Positions 56,866-64,000 of a DNA stretch of 64,000 nt are shown here, piece by piece. Source of the stretch: Pseudomonas sp. R5-89-07 (lineage in GTDB: Bacteria > Pseudomonadota > Gammaproteobacteria > Pseudomonadales > Pseudomonadaceae); contig NZ_CP027727.1 in NCBI RefSeq assembly GCF_003851685.1, forward strand, positions 1,798,001-1,862,000. The letters are read 5' to 3'. A program made the position numbers and the translations under genes. The notes beneath the pieces were generated by a model. The model was given only the letters and a program-made list of their open reading frames with translations, ran no database searches and had not been told where the DNA came from. Position 1 is the first letter of the stretch, and every line of letters starts with the position of its first letter.

Positions 56866-57548
56866 CAAGGCTCCAGGGGCGCGACCATCAGGCCGGCTTC
56901 AAGGCGGATCAGGCGCCGGCAACGATGGGCCAGGCGCTCGTCATGGGTGACCAGTACCAGGGTCGTGCCGCTCTCTTTATTGAGTTCGAACAGCAGGTCG
57001 CTGATGCGCTCGCCGGTATGGCTGTCGAGGTTGCCGGTGGGTTCGTCGGCAAACAGTACGTCTGGCTCGGCGGCAAACGCGCGGGCAATGGCGACACGTT
57101 GTTGCTCGCCCCCGGAAAGCTGGCGTGGCGAATGGGTCAGGCGCTTGCCAAGGCCGACACGCTCGAGCAGGTGCGTGGCGCGTTCGCGGGCATCCTTGCG
57201 GCCGTCCAGCTCCAGCGGCAGCATGACGTTTTCCAGCGCATTGAGGCTGTCGAGCAACTGGAAGGATTGGAATACGAAGCCTACGTGTTCGGCACGGATG
57301 CGCGCGCGCTGGTCTTCGTCGAGGCTGCTCAACGCTTGACCCGCCAGGGTGACTTCACCGCTGCTGGGCAGGTCCAGGCCCGCCAGCAGGCCGAGGAGGG
57401 TGGATTTGCCGGAACCGGAGCTGCCGACGATAGCCAGGCTATCGCCCTTGTTCAGTTCCAGGCTCAGTTCGTGCAGGATAGTCAGTTCACCTTCCGCGCT
57501 GGGAACCACTTTGCTGAGGTTTCGCGCGGTGAGAATGCTTGCGCCCAT
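56865..57548 (-). CDS. ybbA: ABC transporter ATP-binding protein YbbA (227 aa)
   Basis: Walker [14 protein letters not shown]-loop, signature [14 protein letters not shown], Walker [13 protein letters not shown]; LolD/MacB-like ATPase, partner of YbbP. ATG 57548 ([11 protein letters not shown]) gives the family length; the upstream in-frame extension (to 57845) lies over tesA and is not real. Its start is 10 bases from the tesA start on the other strand. Confidence 0.94.
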   Translation of the reverse strand: MGASILTARNLSKVVPSAEGELTILHELSLELNKGDSLAIVGSSGSGKSTLLGLLAGLDLPSSGEVTLAGQALSSLDEDQRARIRAEHVGFVFQSFQLLDSLNALENVMLPLELDGRKDARERATHLLERVGLGKRLTHSPRQLSGGEQQRVAIARAFAAEPDVLFADEPTGNLDSHTGERISDLLFELNKESGTTLVLVTHDERLAHRCRRLIRLEAGLMVAPLEP

Positions 57549-57558
57549 GGAGAATCCG

Positions 57559-58164
57559 ATGCGAATGTGGTTTTTGAGTGCTGGCCTGGCCTTGATGTGC
57601 ATGGCCCAGAACGCAGCGGCGGGTACAGTCCTGATCGTTGGCGATAGTATCAGTGCCGGTTTCGGCCTGGATACCCGCAAAGGGTGGGTTGCGCTGCTGG
57701 AGCAACGGCTCAAGCAGGAGGGTTTTGACGATAAAGTGGTCAATGCGTCGATCAGTGGCGACACCAGTGCCGGAGGCCTGGCGCGGTTGCCTGCGGCACT
57801 TGCAGCGCATAAACCGGATGTGGTGGTGATCGAGTTGGGGGGCAACGATGGGCTGCGTGGTCAGCCGCCGGCGCAATTGAAACAAAATCTTGCTTCGATG
57901 GTTCAGGCGTCCCAGGACAGCGGTGCCAAGGTGCTGTTGTTGGGCATGCAGATTCCGCCCAATTATGGCAAGCGCTACGTCGAAGCGTTCGCCAAGGTAT
58001 TCGGCGAGGTGGCAGAGGAAAAAAAGGTGCCGCTGGTGCCGTTTTTTCTGGACGGGGTGGGCGGCCATCCTGACCTGATGCAAGCAGACGGCCTGCACCC
58101 GGCAGTCGCGGCCCAAGGCAAGTTGCTGGAAAATGTCTGGCCGACGCTAAAACCGCTGTTATGA
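57559..58164 (+). CDS. tesA: Multifunctional esterase/thioesterase/lysophospholipase TesA (201 aa)
   Basis: GDSL-type (SGNH) hydrolase of the periplasm. Signal peptide (about residues 1-21), nucleophile S30 in GDSIS, the conserved GGND block and the dyad D177-H180 in DGLHP. ATG 57559 has GGAG 6 bases upstream; an upstream in-frame ATG at 57547 is the alternative. It acts on acyl-thioesters and lysophospholipids in E. coli. Divergent from ybbA with overlapping control regions. Confidence 0.94.
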   Translation: MRMWFLSAGLALMCMAQNAAAGTVLIVGDSISAGFGLDTRKGWVALLEQRLKQEGFDDKVVNASISGDTSAGGLARLPAALAAHKPDVVVIELGGNDGLRGQPPAQLKQNLASMVQASQDSGAKVLLLGMQIPPNYGKRYVEAFAKVFGEVAEEKKVPLVPFFLDGVGGHPDLMQADGLHPAVAAQGKLLENVWPTLKPLL

Positions 58165-58222
58165 CGCTTTTCTACCGGCAGGCTTTCGGCTAAGGTGGCG
58201 CCCCCCCGATTTGGAGCCCCTG

Positions 58223-58516
58223 ATGTCGCGTCCTGCCTGGTCCCTGTTTAACTATCAACTGATCGAGCCGGACGAGCAGCTGGATCTGTTCGCCTGCCAG
58301 GAAGTCCGGGTGCATCTGGTGGCGCGTCAACTGGAGCTGGGCGGCTCGATTGACCGCACGCTCTGCGGCACGTTATTGCCGGCGCAACCGCTCTGGTCAT
58401 CGGTGGACCGTTCGATCTTCCAGGACCAGCGGCTGTGCCCCTTGTGCAGGGCGATTCTTGAGTCGCAAAAGCGCGGCACACCGCCGATCTGGCCAGAGCT
58501 GCGCTTCGAACTCTAG
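58223..58516 (+). CDS. Hypothetical protein with a CxxC pair (97 aa)
   Basis: Small protein with CPLC near the C-terminus and a further Cys in CGTLLP; it could bind a metal ion. ATG 58223 has GGAG about 8 bases upstream, better than the earlier start at 58211. Lies between tesA and the L,D-transpeptidase gene, in a conserved block of P. fluorescens-type genomes; function not known. Confidence 0.75.
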   Translation: MSRPAWSLFNYQLIEPDEQLDLFACQEVRVHLVARQLELGGSIDRTLCGTLLPAQPLWSSVDRSIFQDQRLCPLCRAILESQKRGTPPIWPELRFEL

Positions 58517-58597
58517 CGCGGCCGGCTTGATGCCAGGCGCTCGCTTGACGTATACAATCAGTTTTTTCCTACCGTCGTTCTGCGAAGGATTTTCCGG

Positions 58598-59563
58598 ATG
58601 TTGTCGCGCCTTTCCGTCGTTACCTGCTGCCTGTCTCTCGCTGCGCTCTGTGCGGCAGGTTCCGCGCACGCCTTGCAGTTGCCCTTGCCGCCGCCCGGTG
58701 AGGACATCGTCGGTCAGGTCCAGGTGATCAAGGCCAAGTACGAAGACACCTTTGCCGACCTGGGCACCACCTACGATCTGGGTTATTCGGAAATGGTCGC
58801 CGCCAACCCCGGCATCGATGCCTGGCTTCCAGGGGCGGGTACGGACATCGTGCTGCCGACGCGTTTCATTCTCCCGCCAGGCCCGCGCGAAGGCATTGTG
58901 ATCAACCTTGCCGAATACCGGCTCTACTACTACCCCAAGGGGCAGAACGTGGTTTACACCTTTCCTTTGGGGATCGGTCGTGAAGGCTGGGGATCGCCGA
59001 TTGCCCACACCAGCATTATTGCGAAAACGCCAAACCCTACGTGGACGCCGCCGGCTTCGATCAAGGCCGAACATGCCGCCAATGGTGACCCGCTGCCCAA
59101 CGTGGTGCCTGCTGGCCCTGACAATCCCTTGGGCCCGTTCAAGTTCACCCTGGGTACGCCGGGTTATCTGATTCACGGCTCCAACATGAAATTCGGTATC
59201 GGCACACGTACCAGCCACGGTTGTTTCCGTATGTTCAACAACAATGTGCTGGAAATGGCCGGCATGGTGCCGGTCGGCACGTCGGTGCGTATCATCAATG
59301 ATGCCTACAAGTTCGGCAGCGCTGGCGGCAAGGTCTACCTCGAAGCCCATACACCGTTGAACGACGATGGCACGCCTTCGGTGGTCGACAAGCACACGGC
59401 GGTGATCAATGCGCTGCTCAAGCGCGAAGACCTGGCCAATAACCTGCGGGTGAACTGGGATCAGGTGCGTGACGTAGTCGCGGCCGAAGATGGTTTGCCG
59501 ACTGAAATCGGCGTGCCTGGCGCCGCTCCGGTAGCGTCCAGCGCACCGGTTGATTTTCAATAG
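58598..59563 (+). CDS. L,D-transpeptidase, ErfK/YbiS/YcfS family (321 aa)
   Basis: Signal peptide (about residues 1-25), a LysM-like stretch (about 35-95) and the YkuD catalytic domain (about 100-235) with nucleophile C209 in SHGCFRM and a conserved HGSN motif upstream. Such enzymes link the C-terminal lysine of Braun-type lipoproteins to meso-diaminopimelate in the wall, or form 3-3 cross-links. The next gene is oprI, whose product ends in lysine, so anchoring OprI is the probable role. AAGGA site precedes the ATG. Confidence 0.92.
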   Translation: MLSRLSVVTCCLSLAALCAAGSAHALQLPLPPPGEDIVGQVQVIKAKYEDTFADLGTTYDLGYSEMVAANPGIDAWLPGAGTDIVLPTRFILPPGPREGIVINLAEYRLYYYPKGQNVVYTFPLGIGREGWGSPIAHTSIIAKTPNPTWTPPASIKAEHAANGDPLPNVVPAGPDNPLGPFKFTLGTPGYLIHGSNMKFGIGTRTSHGCFRMFNNNVLEMAGMVPVGTSVRIINDAYKFGSAGGKVYLEAHTPLNDDGTPSVVDKHTAVINALLKREDLANNLRVNWDQVRDVVAAEDGLPTEIGVPGAAPVASSAPVDFQ

Positions 59564-59600
59564 GCGCCCCAAGCCCTAATGCCAGTCAGTCAAAGCCTTT

Positions 59601-59698
59601 TGTAGGAGCGAGCTTGCTCGCGAAGAACTCAAGGCCCCGCGTTTATCCAGAATGAGCGCATTGCCTAGACGTTTTTCGCGAGCAAGCTCGCTCCTACA
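59601..59698. repeat. REPIN between the L,D-transpeptidase gene and oprI
   Basis: The same 24-base unit as in the kdpD-kdpE REPIN (59601-59624) with its exact inverse at 59675-59698 and a 50-base spacer. It lies between two convergent genes. Confidence 0.9.
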
Positions 59699-59772
59699 GT
59701 GACCCTCTTTCGCTTAACTGACCGGCATTACCCCAAGCCCGTTCTTGCTGTCTGGCGCAGCAGATTCCAGGC

Positions 59773-59804
59773 AAAAAAAAGCCGACCCATAAATGGATCG
59801 GCTT
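59773..59804 (-). terminator. Terminator of oprI
   Basis: On the minus strand a stem of about 12 bp with one mismatch (59779-59790 with 59793-59804) is followed by a run of eight T. Confidence 0.82.
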
Positions 59805-59825
59805 GATAACAACCCCGAAGGATTA

Positions 59826-60077
59826 TTACTTGCGGCTTGCTTTTTCAAGCATGCGCAGAGCGCGCTCGTTAGCTTCGTCAGCAGTCTGTTGTGCTTTTTG
59901 AGCAGCAGCCAGAGCTTCATCAGCTTTACGGTAGGCTTCGTCTGCACGAGCCTGGGAGCGAGCTGCTGCATCTTCCGTTGCAGTCAGACGAGCTTCGGTT
60001 TCTTTGGAGACGCTGCTGCAACCGGTGGCCAGAACTGCGGCCAGAGCCAGAGCAGAGAATTTCAGAACGTTGTTCAT
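59826..60077 (-). CDS. oprI: Major outer membrane lipoprotein I, Lpp/Braun type (83 aa)
   Basis: Lipobox in LATGC, followed by a heptad-rich helix that forms a trimeric coil and the C-terminal ASRK with the lysine that is linked to peptidoglycan. ATG 60077 gives the standard 83 residues; an upstream in-frame ATG (60092) is not used. GAAGGGGAA is the ribosome-binding site. Codon use is strongly biased, as expected of one of the most abundant proteins of the cell. Confidence 0.96.
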   Translation of the reverse strand: MNNVLKFSALALAAVLATGCSSVSKETEARLTATEDAAARSQARADEAYRKADEALAAAQKAQQTADEANERALRMLEKASRK

Positions 60078-60688
60078 CGTGTTCCCCTTCAAGGACTTTC
60101 TATTAGATGGCTACTGTCTCAGGGTGAGCTAATAGCCGGCGTACATACTACCCATTACTTGTAGTAAGTAAACTGACGTTGCGCAAGAAGCAAAAAAATT
60201 CTCGCACCGAATCTATTTTGGCTAATCTTTTGGAGGTTTGTATAAAAACCCGCCAGATTTTTTCATCCTGCTGAAGATTGGATCCAGGCTGAAAGCGCCG
60301 GCCCGCATGCATCACGCTTTGTGAATAGATGAAATTTTATATATCCAAGCCAGTACTTGCGTTGGGGCGACTCGTCTCGCTTCAAGCATCTTTTGCTCAT
60401 CTAGAGGTGACTTTAACAGCGCCAGTTCGTCTCAAGCTTCAACTGCCGGCAATGTTCAGGCTTTCGATCAACCGATGATCGAGACGCTTTCTATTAATCC
60501 ACCCGCGGCAGGGGATGACGAGTGTGCCTTGAGCAATTGCTGGATTGGTGCCTACTATTCCCTACGTGCAGGTGTGAGCGCTCAGGGTTTTCTCGCTGTC
60601 GAAACCGGCACGGGGTGGCGTAGATGTTCCTTCGCCGGAAAAACATCGGTAAGGTAGGGTCAATATTCAAGACCCGCGAGGAGTAGTG
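60078..60688. other. 611-bp gene-free stretch between oprI and the GNAT gene
   Basis: Contains the oprI promoter at the left end. The remaining about 500 bases have no convincing ORF (a 60-codon frame at 60475 lacks a ribosome-binding site and codon bias), no clear RNA gene and no repeat that I recognise. Confidence 0.5.
60145..60172 (-). promoter_or_regulatory. Candidate oprI promoter
   Basis: Reading the minus strand, TTTACT (60167-60172) and TAGTAT (60145-60150) are 16 bases apart and give a leader of about 60 bases before the oprI start. Upstream is a T-rich stretch. Consistent with a strong sigma-70 promoter, though chosen by eye. Confidence 0.4.
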
Positions 60689-60970
60689 ATGAGCGAGGCG
60701 TTGTCCATCCACCATGACCAGGCTGGTCATCAGTTCGAGACCAATGTGGACGGTCATCGTGCCTATCTGACCTACATGGACCTCGGAAAGCAGACCCTGG
60801 ATATCTATCGCACGTTTGTGCCCAACGCATTGCGCGGGCGGGGCATTGCCGCTGCGTTGACCGAAGAGGCATTGAAATTCGCCGAAGAGTCAGGCTACAC
60901 GGTCATCCCGTCCTGCTCTTATGTGGAACGCTACATGGAGCGCCATCAGCGCCATGCCGCAAAGCTCTGA
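60689..60970 (+). CDS. Small GNAT-like N-acetyltransferase (93 aa)
   Basis: Short acetyltransferase of the YjdJ type: FVPNALRGRGIAAALTEEAL holds the acetyl-CoA-binding R-G-R-G-I-A motif, and SCSYVERYMERH closes the domain. GAGGAG precedes ATG 60689. Substrate unknown. A strong bidirectional terminator separates it from aroF. Confidence 0.88.
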   Translation: MSEALSIHHDQAGHQFETNVDGHRAYLTYMDLGKQTLDIYRTFVPNALRGRGIAAALTEEALKFAEESGYTVIPSCSYVERYMERHQRHAAKL

Positions 60971-60984
60971 TTCAACAGCCATAA

Positions 60985-61013
60985 AAAAACGCCGGGTTTA
61001 GCCCGGCGTTTTT
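60985..61013. terminator. Bidirectional terminator between the GNAT gene and the DAHP synthase gene
   Basis: A 12-bp perfect stem (60985-60996 with 61002-61013) with A and T runs on the two sides. Confidence 0.9.
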
Positions 61014-61044
61014 GTGTGTGCCTGATTCAACGGCACGCACGGCT

Positions 61045-62121
61045 TCAGGTGCGTGTGCGTTTGGGCAACACGTCCTTGAGCTTGGCATGCATGCTGCGCA
61101 GGGTGTTCTCGGTAGCGGCCCAGTCGATGCACGCGTCGGTGATCGACACGCCGTATTGCAGGTCGGCCAGGTCTTTTGGAATGGCCTGGCAACCCCAGTT
61201 CAGATGGCTCTCGACCATCAGACCGATGATCGACTGGTTGCCTTCCAGGATCTGGTTGGCGACGTTTTCCATCACCAGCGGCTGCAGGGCCGGGTCCTTG
61301 TTGGAGTTGGCGTGGCTGCAATCAACCATGATGTTTGGCTTGATCTTGGCCTTGTTCAGCGCCTGTTCGCACAGGGCGACGCTGACTGAATCATAGTTGG
61401 GCTTGCCATTGCCGCCGCGCAGTACCACGTGACCGTAGGCGTTGCCCTTGGTCGTGACGATGGACACGCCGCCTTCCTGGTTGATACCCAGGAAACGGTG
61501 AGGGCTGGAGACCGATTGCAGCGCGTTGATCGCCACCGTCAGGCCGCCGTCGGTGCCGTTCTTGAAGCCGACGGCCGAGGACAGGCCGGACGCCATTTCG
61601 CGGTGCGTCTGGGACTCGGTGGTGCGGGCACCGATGGCCGACCAACTGATCAGGTCCTGCAGGTACTGCGGGGAGATCGGGTCCAGTGCTTCGGTAGCGG
61701 TAGGCAGGCCCATTTCCGCCAGGTCCAGCAGCAGTTGACGACCGATATGCAAGCCGTCCTGGATCTTGAACGAGTCGTCCAGGTACGGGTCGTTGATCAA
61801 GCCTTTCCAGCCCACCGTTGTACGCGGCTTCTCGAAATACACGCGCATCACCAGATACAAGGTGTCGGACACTTCCGCCGCCAGTACCTTGAGGCGTTCG
61901 GCGTATTCGTGCGCGGCCTTGAGGTCGTGGATCGAGCATGGCCCGATGACGACGAAGAGGCGGTGGTCGGTGCCGTCGAGAATGTCACGGATGACTTCGC
62001 GGCCCTTGGTGACGGTCTGCAAGGCAGCGTCGCTCAGGGGGATTTCGCGCTTGAGCTGATCGGGCGTGATCAGGGTCTCGTTGGATTCAACGTTAAGGTC
62101 ATTGATCGGTAAATCAGCCAT
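61045..62121 (-). CDS. aroF: 3-deoxy-7-phosphoheptulonate synthase, class I (358 aa)
   Basis: First step of the shikimate pathway: PEP + erythrose-4-phosphate to DAHP. Motifs: VIGPCSIHD, EKPRTTVGWKGL, GARTTESQTHRE, KNGTDGG and VDCSHANSNKDP (metal ligands). ATG 62121 (MADLPINDLNVES) is preferred over upstream starts. The AroF/AroG/AroH feedback type (Tyr, Phe or Trp) cannot be told from sequence alone; the symbol is the usual Pseudomonas one. Confidence 0.92.
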   Translation of the reverse strand: MADLPINDLNVESNETLITPDQLKREIPLSDAALQTVTKGREVIRDILDGTDHRLFVVIGPCSIHDLKAAHEYAERLKVLAAEVSDTLYLVMRVYFEKPRTTVGWKGLINDPYLDDSFKIQDGLHIGRQLLLDLAEMGLPTATEALDPISPQYLQDLISWSAIGARTTESQTHREMASGLSSAVGFKNGTDGGLTVAINALQSVSSPHRFLGINQEGGVSIVTTKGNAYGHVVLRGGNGKPNYDSVSVALCEQALNKAKIKPNIMVDCSHANSNKDPALQPLVMENVANQILEGNQSIIGLMVESHLNWGCQAIPKDLADLQYGVSITDACIDWAATENTLRSMHAKLKDVLPKRTRT

Positions 62122-62252
62122 CGTGTTACTCGTCAGGGTCACGGGTGCCGGCCGCCAGCTATCCCCGTGCGGCGGAGCACAGCATGATTTGGATGCAGGG
62201 GGGAGGAACCTTAGCGCGTAATACAAGCCCGCGACAATGGGCAAAGCCCGCT

Positions 62253-62687
62253 TTAATCCAGCACTGGCTGCACAACGGCCTCGTGGGAGAACTCGCCGGC
62301 GTGGCGCGACACCCAGTCGCGGGCCAAGGCTTCGAGCTGCTGGGGTGTGGGTTCAGTGGCTTCGTGCAGGCGGCAGTAGCGTTCGATCTGGCACACTTGT
62401 TCGCCCATCCGCGCGCCGAACAGGGCATGTTCATCGGTAAAACTGATACCGATGCGATAGCCGGCCTGCACTTTGCGGCACCACGCGACATAGCCTGGAT
62501 AGCGTGCGCTGGTACCCAGGGAGGGGATATGCAGATCGACCGCGGTGCCAGGGCGCCAGGCACGCGGCCAGTTGCAGGCAATGCCACCGCGACCGATAGT
62601 GCGCAGGTGTTGGCGGGGCAGGGCAGGAGAGGGACGTTGGATCAACTCGACAGCGACATCATCAGGGTGAGGTAGAAAACGACCCAT
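62253..62687 (-). CDS. PilZ-domain protein, likely c-di-GMP binding (144 aa)
   Basis: PilZ-type fold with GRGGIACNWPRAWRPG (variant of the D/NxSxxG strand) and RQHLRTIGRGG carrying the first R motif (RxxxR-like). It would respond to cyclic di-GMP by binding a partner. ATG 62687 gives a 144-residue product; the longer reading frame upstream overlaps the divergent gene. 26 bases separate its start from the thioredoxin-like gene on the other strand. Confidence 0.75.
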   Translation of the reverse strand: MGRFLPHPDDVAVELIQRPSPALPRQHLRTIGRGGIACNWPRAWRPGTAVDLHIPSLGTSARYPGYVAWCRKVQAGYRIGISFTDEHALFGARMGEQVCQIERYCRLHEATEPTPQQLEALARDWVSRHAGEFSHEAVVQPVLD

Positions 62688-62712
62688 GTACACGGACTCC
62701 GAGCACCGTCCA

Positions 62713-63072
62713 ATGGACGGCAGTGGCAGCAGTATAGTGAAGCAACTGGAATTGACCGACCTGGATATCGACCAGCAACTGCTGGGATTGCCAGGGTGTT
62801 CGCTGGTAGTGTTCACCAGCGTCGGTTGTTCCAGTTGCCGCTGGGCCCGCCAGCAGTTGCCGGGCTGGCGTTTGCCGGTGGACCGGCTGTGTTGGGTAGA
62901 TGCCGGGCATAACGGCGGCGCGGTCGAACGTTACCAGATCTTTCATTTGCCCGCGTTGTTCCTCGTGTGCGAGGGTCAATTTCTTGGGCAATTACAGACA
63001 CGTCTTACGCAATCAGACCTTACCGACGCCCTGAATCACGCGCTGACCCGTACCCCAGAGGACTTGCCATGA
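62713..63072 (+). CDS. Thioredoxin-fold protein with CSSC motif (119 aa)
   Basis: The CxxC active site is CSSC in TSVGCSSCRWARQQLP; the cis-proline region is FHLPALFLV. The strand order is thioredoxin-like but shortened. Start uncertain: ATG 62713 or GTG 62737, neither with a strong ribosome-binding site. The stop overlaps the next start (ATGA), indicating an operon with the PanE-like gene. Confidence 0.8.
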   Translation: MDGSGSSIVKQLELTDLDIDQQLLGLPGCSLVVFTSVGCSSCRWARQQLPGWRLPVDRLCWVDAGHNGGAVERYQIFHLPALFLVCEGQFLGQLQTRLTQSDLTDALNHALTRTPEDLP

Positions 63073-64000
63073 CTGCAATTGCACCCCCTTCGCCACGCAT
63101 TGGCATCATTGGCACCGGCGCCATTGGCGGTTTCTATGGCCTGATGCTGGCGCGTGCCGGGTTCGATGTGCATTTTCTGCTGCGCAGCGAATACGCGGTA
63201 GTCAGCGAGCAGGGTTTGCGCGTCAACAGCAGCGTGCATGGCAACCTGCACCTGCACCCGGCCCAGGCGTACGCCAGCCCTGCGGATATGCCGCCGTGCG
63301 ATTGGTTGCTGGTGGGCACCAAATCCACCGGCAATGCGGACCTGGCGCCGACGATCGCCCAGGTCGCGGCACCGGATGCCAAGGTGGTGCTGCTGCAAAA
63401 CGGACTGGATGTAGAGGACAGCCTGCGCGAGCACCTGCCGGCTTCGCTTCATTTACTCGGCGGCCTGTGCTACATCGGTGTGCATCGCTCCGCCCCGGGC
63501 GTCGTCGAGCATCAAGCGCTGGGGCGGGTCAACCTGGGCTATCACAGCGGCACGGCGGCCAACGATGAAGCGCGCCAGCAGGCGATTGTCGAAGAAGGGG
63601 CCGGGCTGTTTCATCAGGCGGGGATCGAGTCTCAGGCGATGGCCAACGTGCATCAGGCCCGCTGGCATAAGCTGGTGTGGAATGTGCCGTACAACGGCCT
63701 CTCCGTGTTGCTCGGCACGGGGACCCGCGCGATGATGGCCGATGAATCCAGCCGCGCATTGATCCAGGCGCTGATGGCCGAGGTGGTGCAGGGCGCAGGC
63801 GCCTGCGGCCATGACATTCCGGCGAGTTACGCCGAGCAGATGTTCGCCATGACCGAAACCATGGATGACTACCTGCCCAGCATGTACCACGACCACGTGC
63901 ACAAGCGTCCGTTGGAACTGGCAGCTATCTATGCCCGACCGTTGGCCGCCGCCAAAGCGGCCGGCTGCGAATTACCGGGCATGCAGGCGCTTTACCAGGC
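63069..64000 (+). CDS. 2-dehydropantoate 2-reductase family protein, 3' end outside window
   Basis: Ketopantoate reductase (PanE/ApbA) family: N-terminal NADPH-binding GIIGTGAIGGFYG, central QNGLDVEDSL and the catalytic lysine in WHKLVWNVPYNGL. Would make pantoate for coenzyme A, but Pseudomonas has several paralogues, so the exact substrate is uncertain. Starts at ATG 63069, overlapping the thioredoxin-like gene; 310 codons are visible and the reading frame runs off the right edge. Confidence 0.9.
   Translation, partial: MTAIAPPSPRIGIIGTGAIGGFYGLMLARAGFDVHFLLRSEYAVVSEQGLRVNSSVHGNLHLHPAQAYASPADMPPCDWLLVGTKSTGNADLAPTIAQVAAPDAKVVLLQNGLDVEDSLREHLPASLHLLGGLCYIGVHRSAPGVVEHQALGRVNLGYHSGTAANDEARQQAIVEEGAGLFHQAGIESQAMANVHQARWHKLVWNVPYNGLSVLLGTGTRAMMADESSRALIQALMAEVVQGAGACGHDIPASYAEQMFAMTETMDDYLPSMYHDHVHKRPLELAAIYARPLAAAKAAGCELPGMQALYQ

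Noticed and set aside
60475..60657. 60-codon frame between oprI and the GNAT gene
   Set aside because: No ribosome-binding site and no codon bias; probably chance.
1..64000. CRISPR arrays, insertion sequences, prophage genes, tRNA or rRNA genes
   Set aside because: None seen: no spaced direct repeats, no transposase or integrase, no tRNA cloverleaf noticed; the only repeats are REP/REPIN type.

Overview
The window looks like chromosome of a Pseudomonas of the fluorescens group. The reasons are the pheA-hisC-tyrA/aroA-cmk-rpsA-ihfB gene order, an O-antigen locus ending in wbpM and a ComEA-like gene, oprI beside an L,D-transpeptidase, and REP/REPIN repeats of the type common in that group (unit beginning TGTGGGAGGGGGCTTGCTCC). 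Most of the window is GC-rich core genome. Positions 8.2-22.4 kb are visibly AT-richer and form a typical horizontally exchanged surface-polysaccharide locus.

Layout. (1) 1-7.8 kb: aromatic amino-acid genes (pheA cut by the window edge, hisC, fused tyrA-aroA), cmk, rpsA, a small lipoprotein, ihfB and a LapA-domain gene. (2) 8.25-22.1 kb: O-antigen-type locus with wzz, an Amj/DUF2837-like putative flippase, an EpsG/Wzy-like protein, one GT2 glycosyltransferase, a PglC-like initiating transferase, then a fatty-acid-synthase-like module (acyl carrier protein, Rieske oxygenase, two KASIII enzymes, FabG-like reductase, NeuD/PglD-type acyltransferase), a DegT aminotransferase and wbpM. An acetyltransferase gene faces the cluster at its edge. 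(3) 22.5-26.2 kb: ComEA-like protein, GntR regulator with a DUF1989 partner, a 55-residue DUF2897 protein and an ethanolamine-type permease. (4) 26.5-34.7 kb: complete kdpFABCDE potassium-uptake system with helically phased candidate KdpE sites and three REPINs. (5) 34.8-38.4 kb: patatin-like protein, lipoprotein, CHAD protein, thioesterase and a small membrane protein. (6) 38.5-43.7 kb: an orphan Rhs toxin whose tip looks like an ADP-ribosyltransferase, plus its probable immunity gene. (7) 43.9-52.5 kb: chemoreceptor, TatD, MltF-like transglycosylase, DoxX, and a Gld-type ABC transporter operon. (8) 52.7-64 kb: coiled-coil protein, greB, ybbAP, tesA, L,D-transpeptidase, oprI, a GNAT protein, DAHP synthase, PilZ, thioredoxin-like and PanE-like genes, the last cut by the window edge.

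How the genes may work together. The strongest candidate for something undescribed is the O-antigen locus. WbpM (PglF-type dehydratase), the DegT aminotransferase (PglE-type), the NeuD-type acyltransferase (PglD-type) and the small phosphoglycosyltransferase (PglC-type) together resemble a bacillosamine-type route that starts the O-unit. The dedicated carrier protein, two condensing enzymes, reductase and Rieske oxygenase suggest that the N-acyl group on this sugar is custom built on a carrier protein and oxidised. This is inference from gene content and intact catalytic motifs. Flipping may rely on an Amj-like protein, because no Wzx of the usual MATE-like type is present in the locus.
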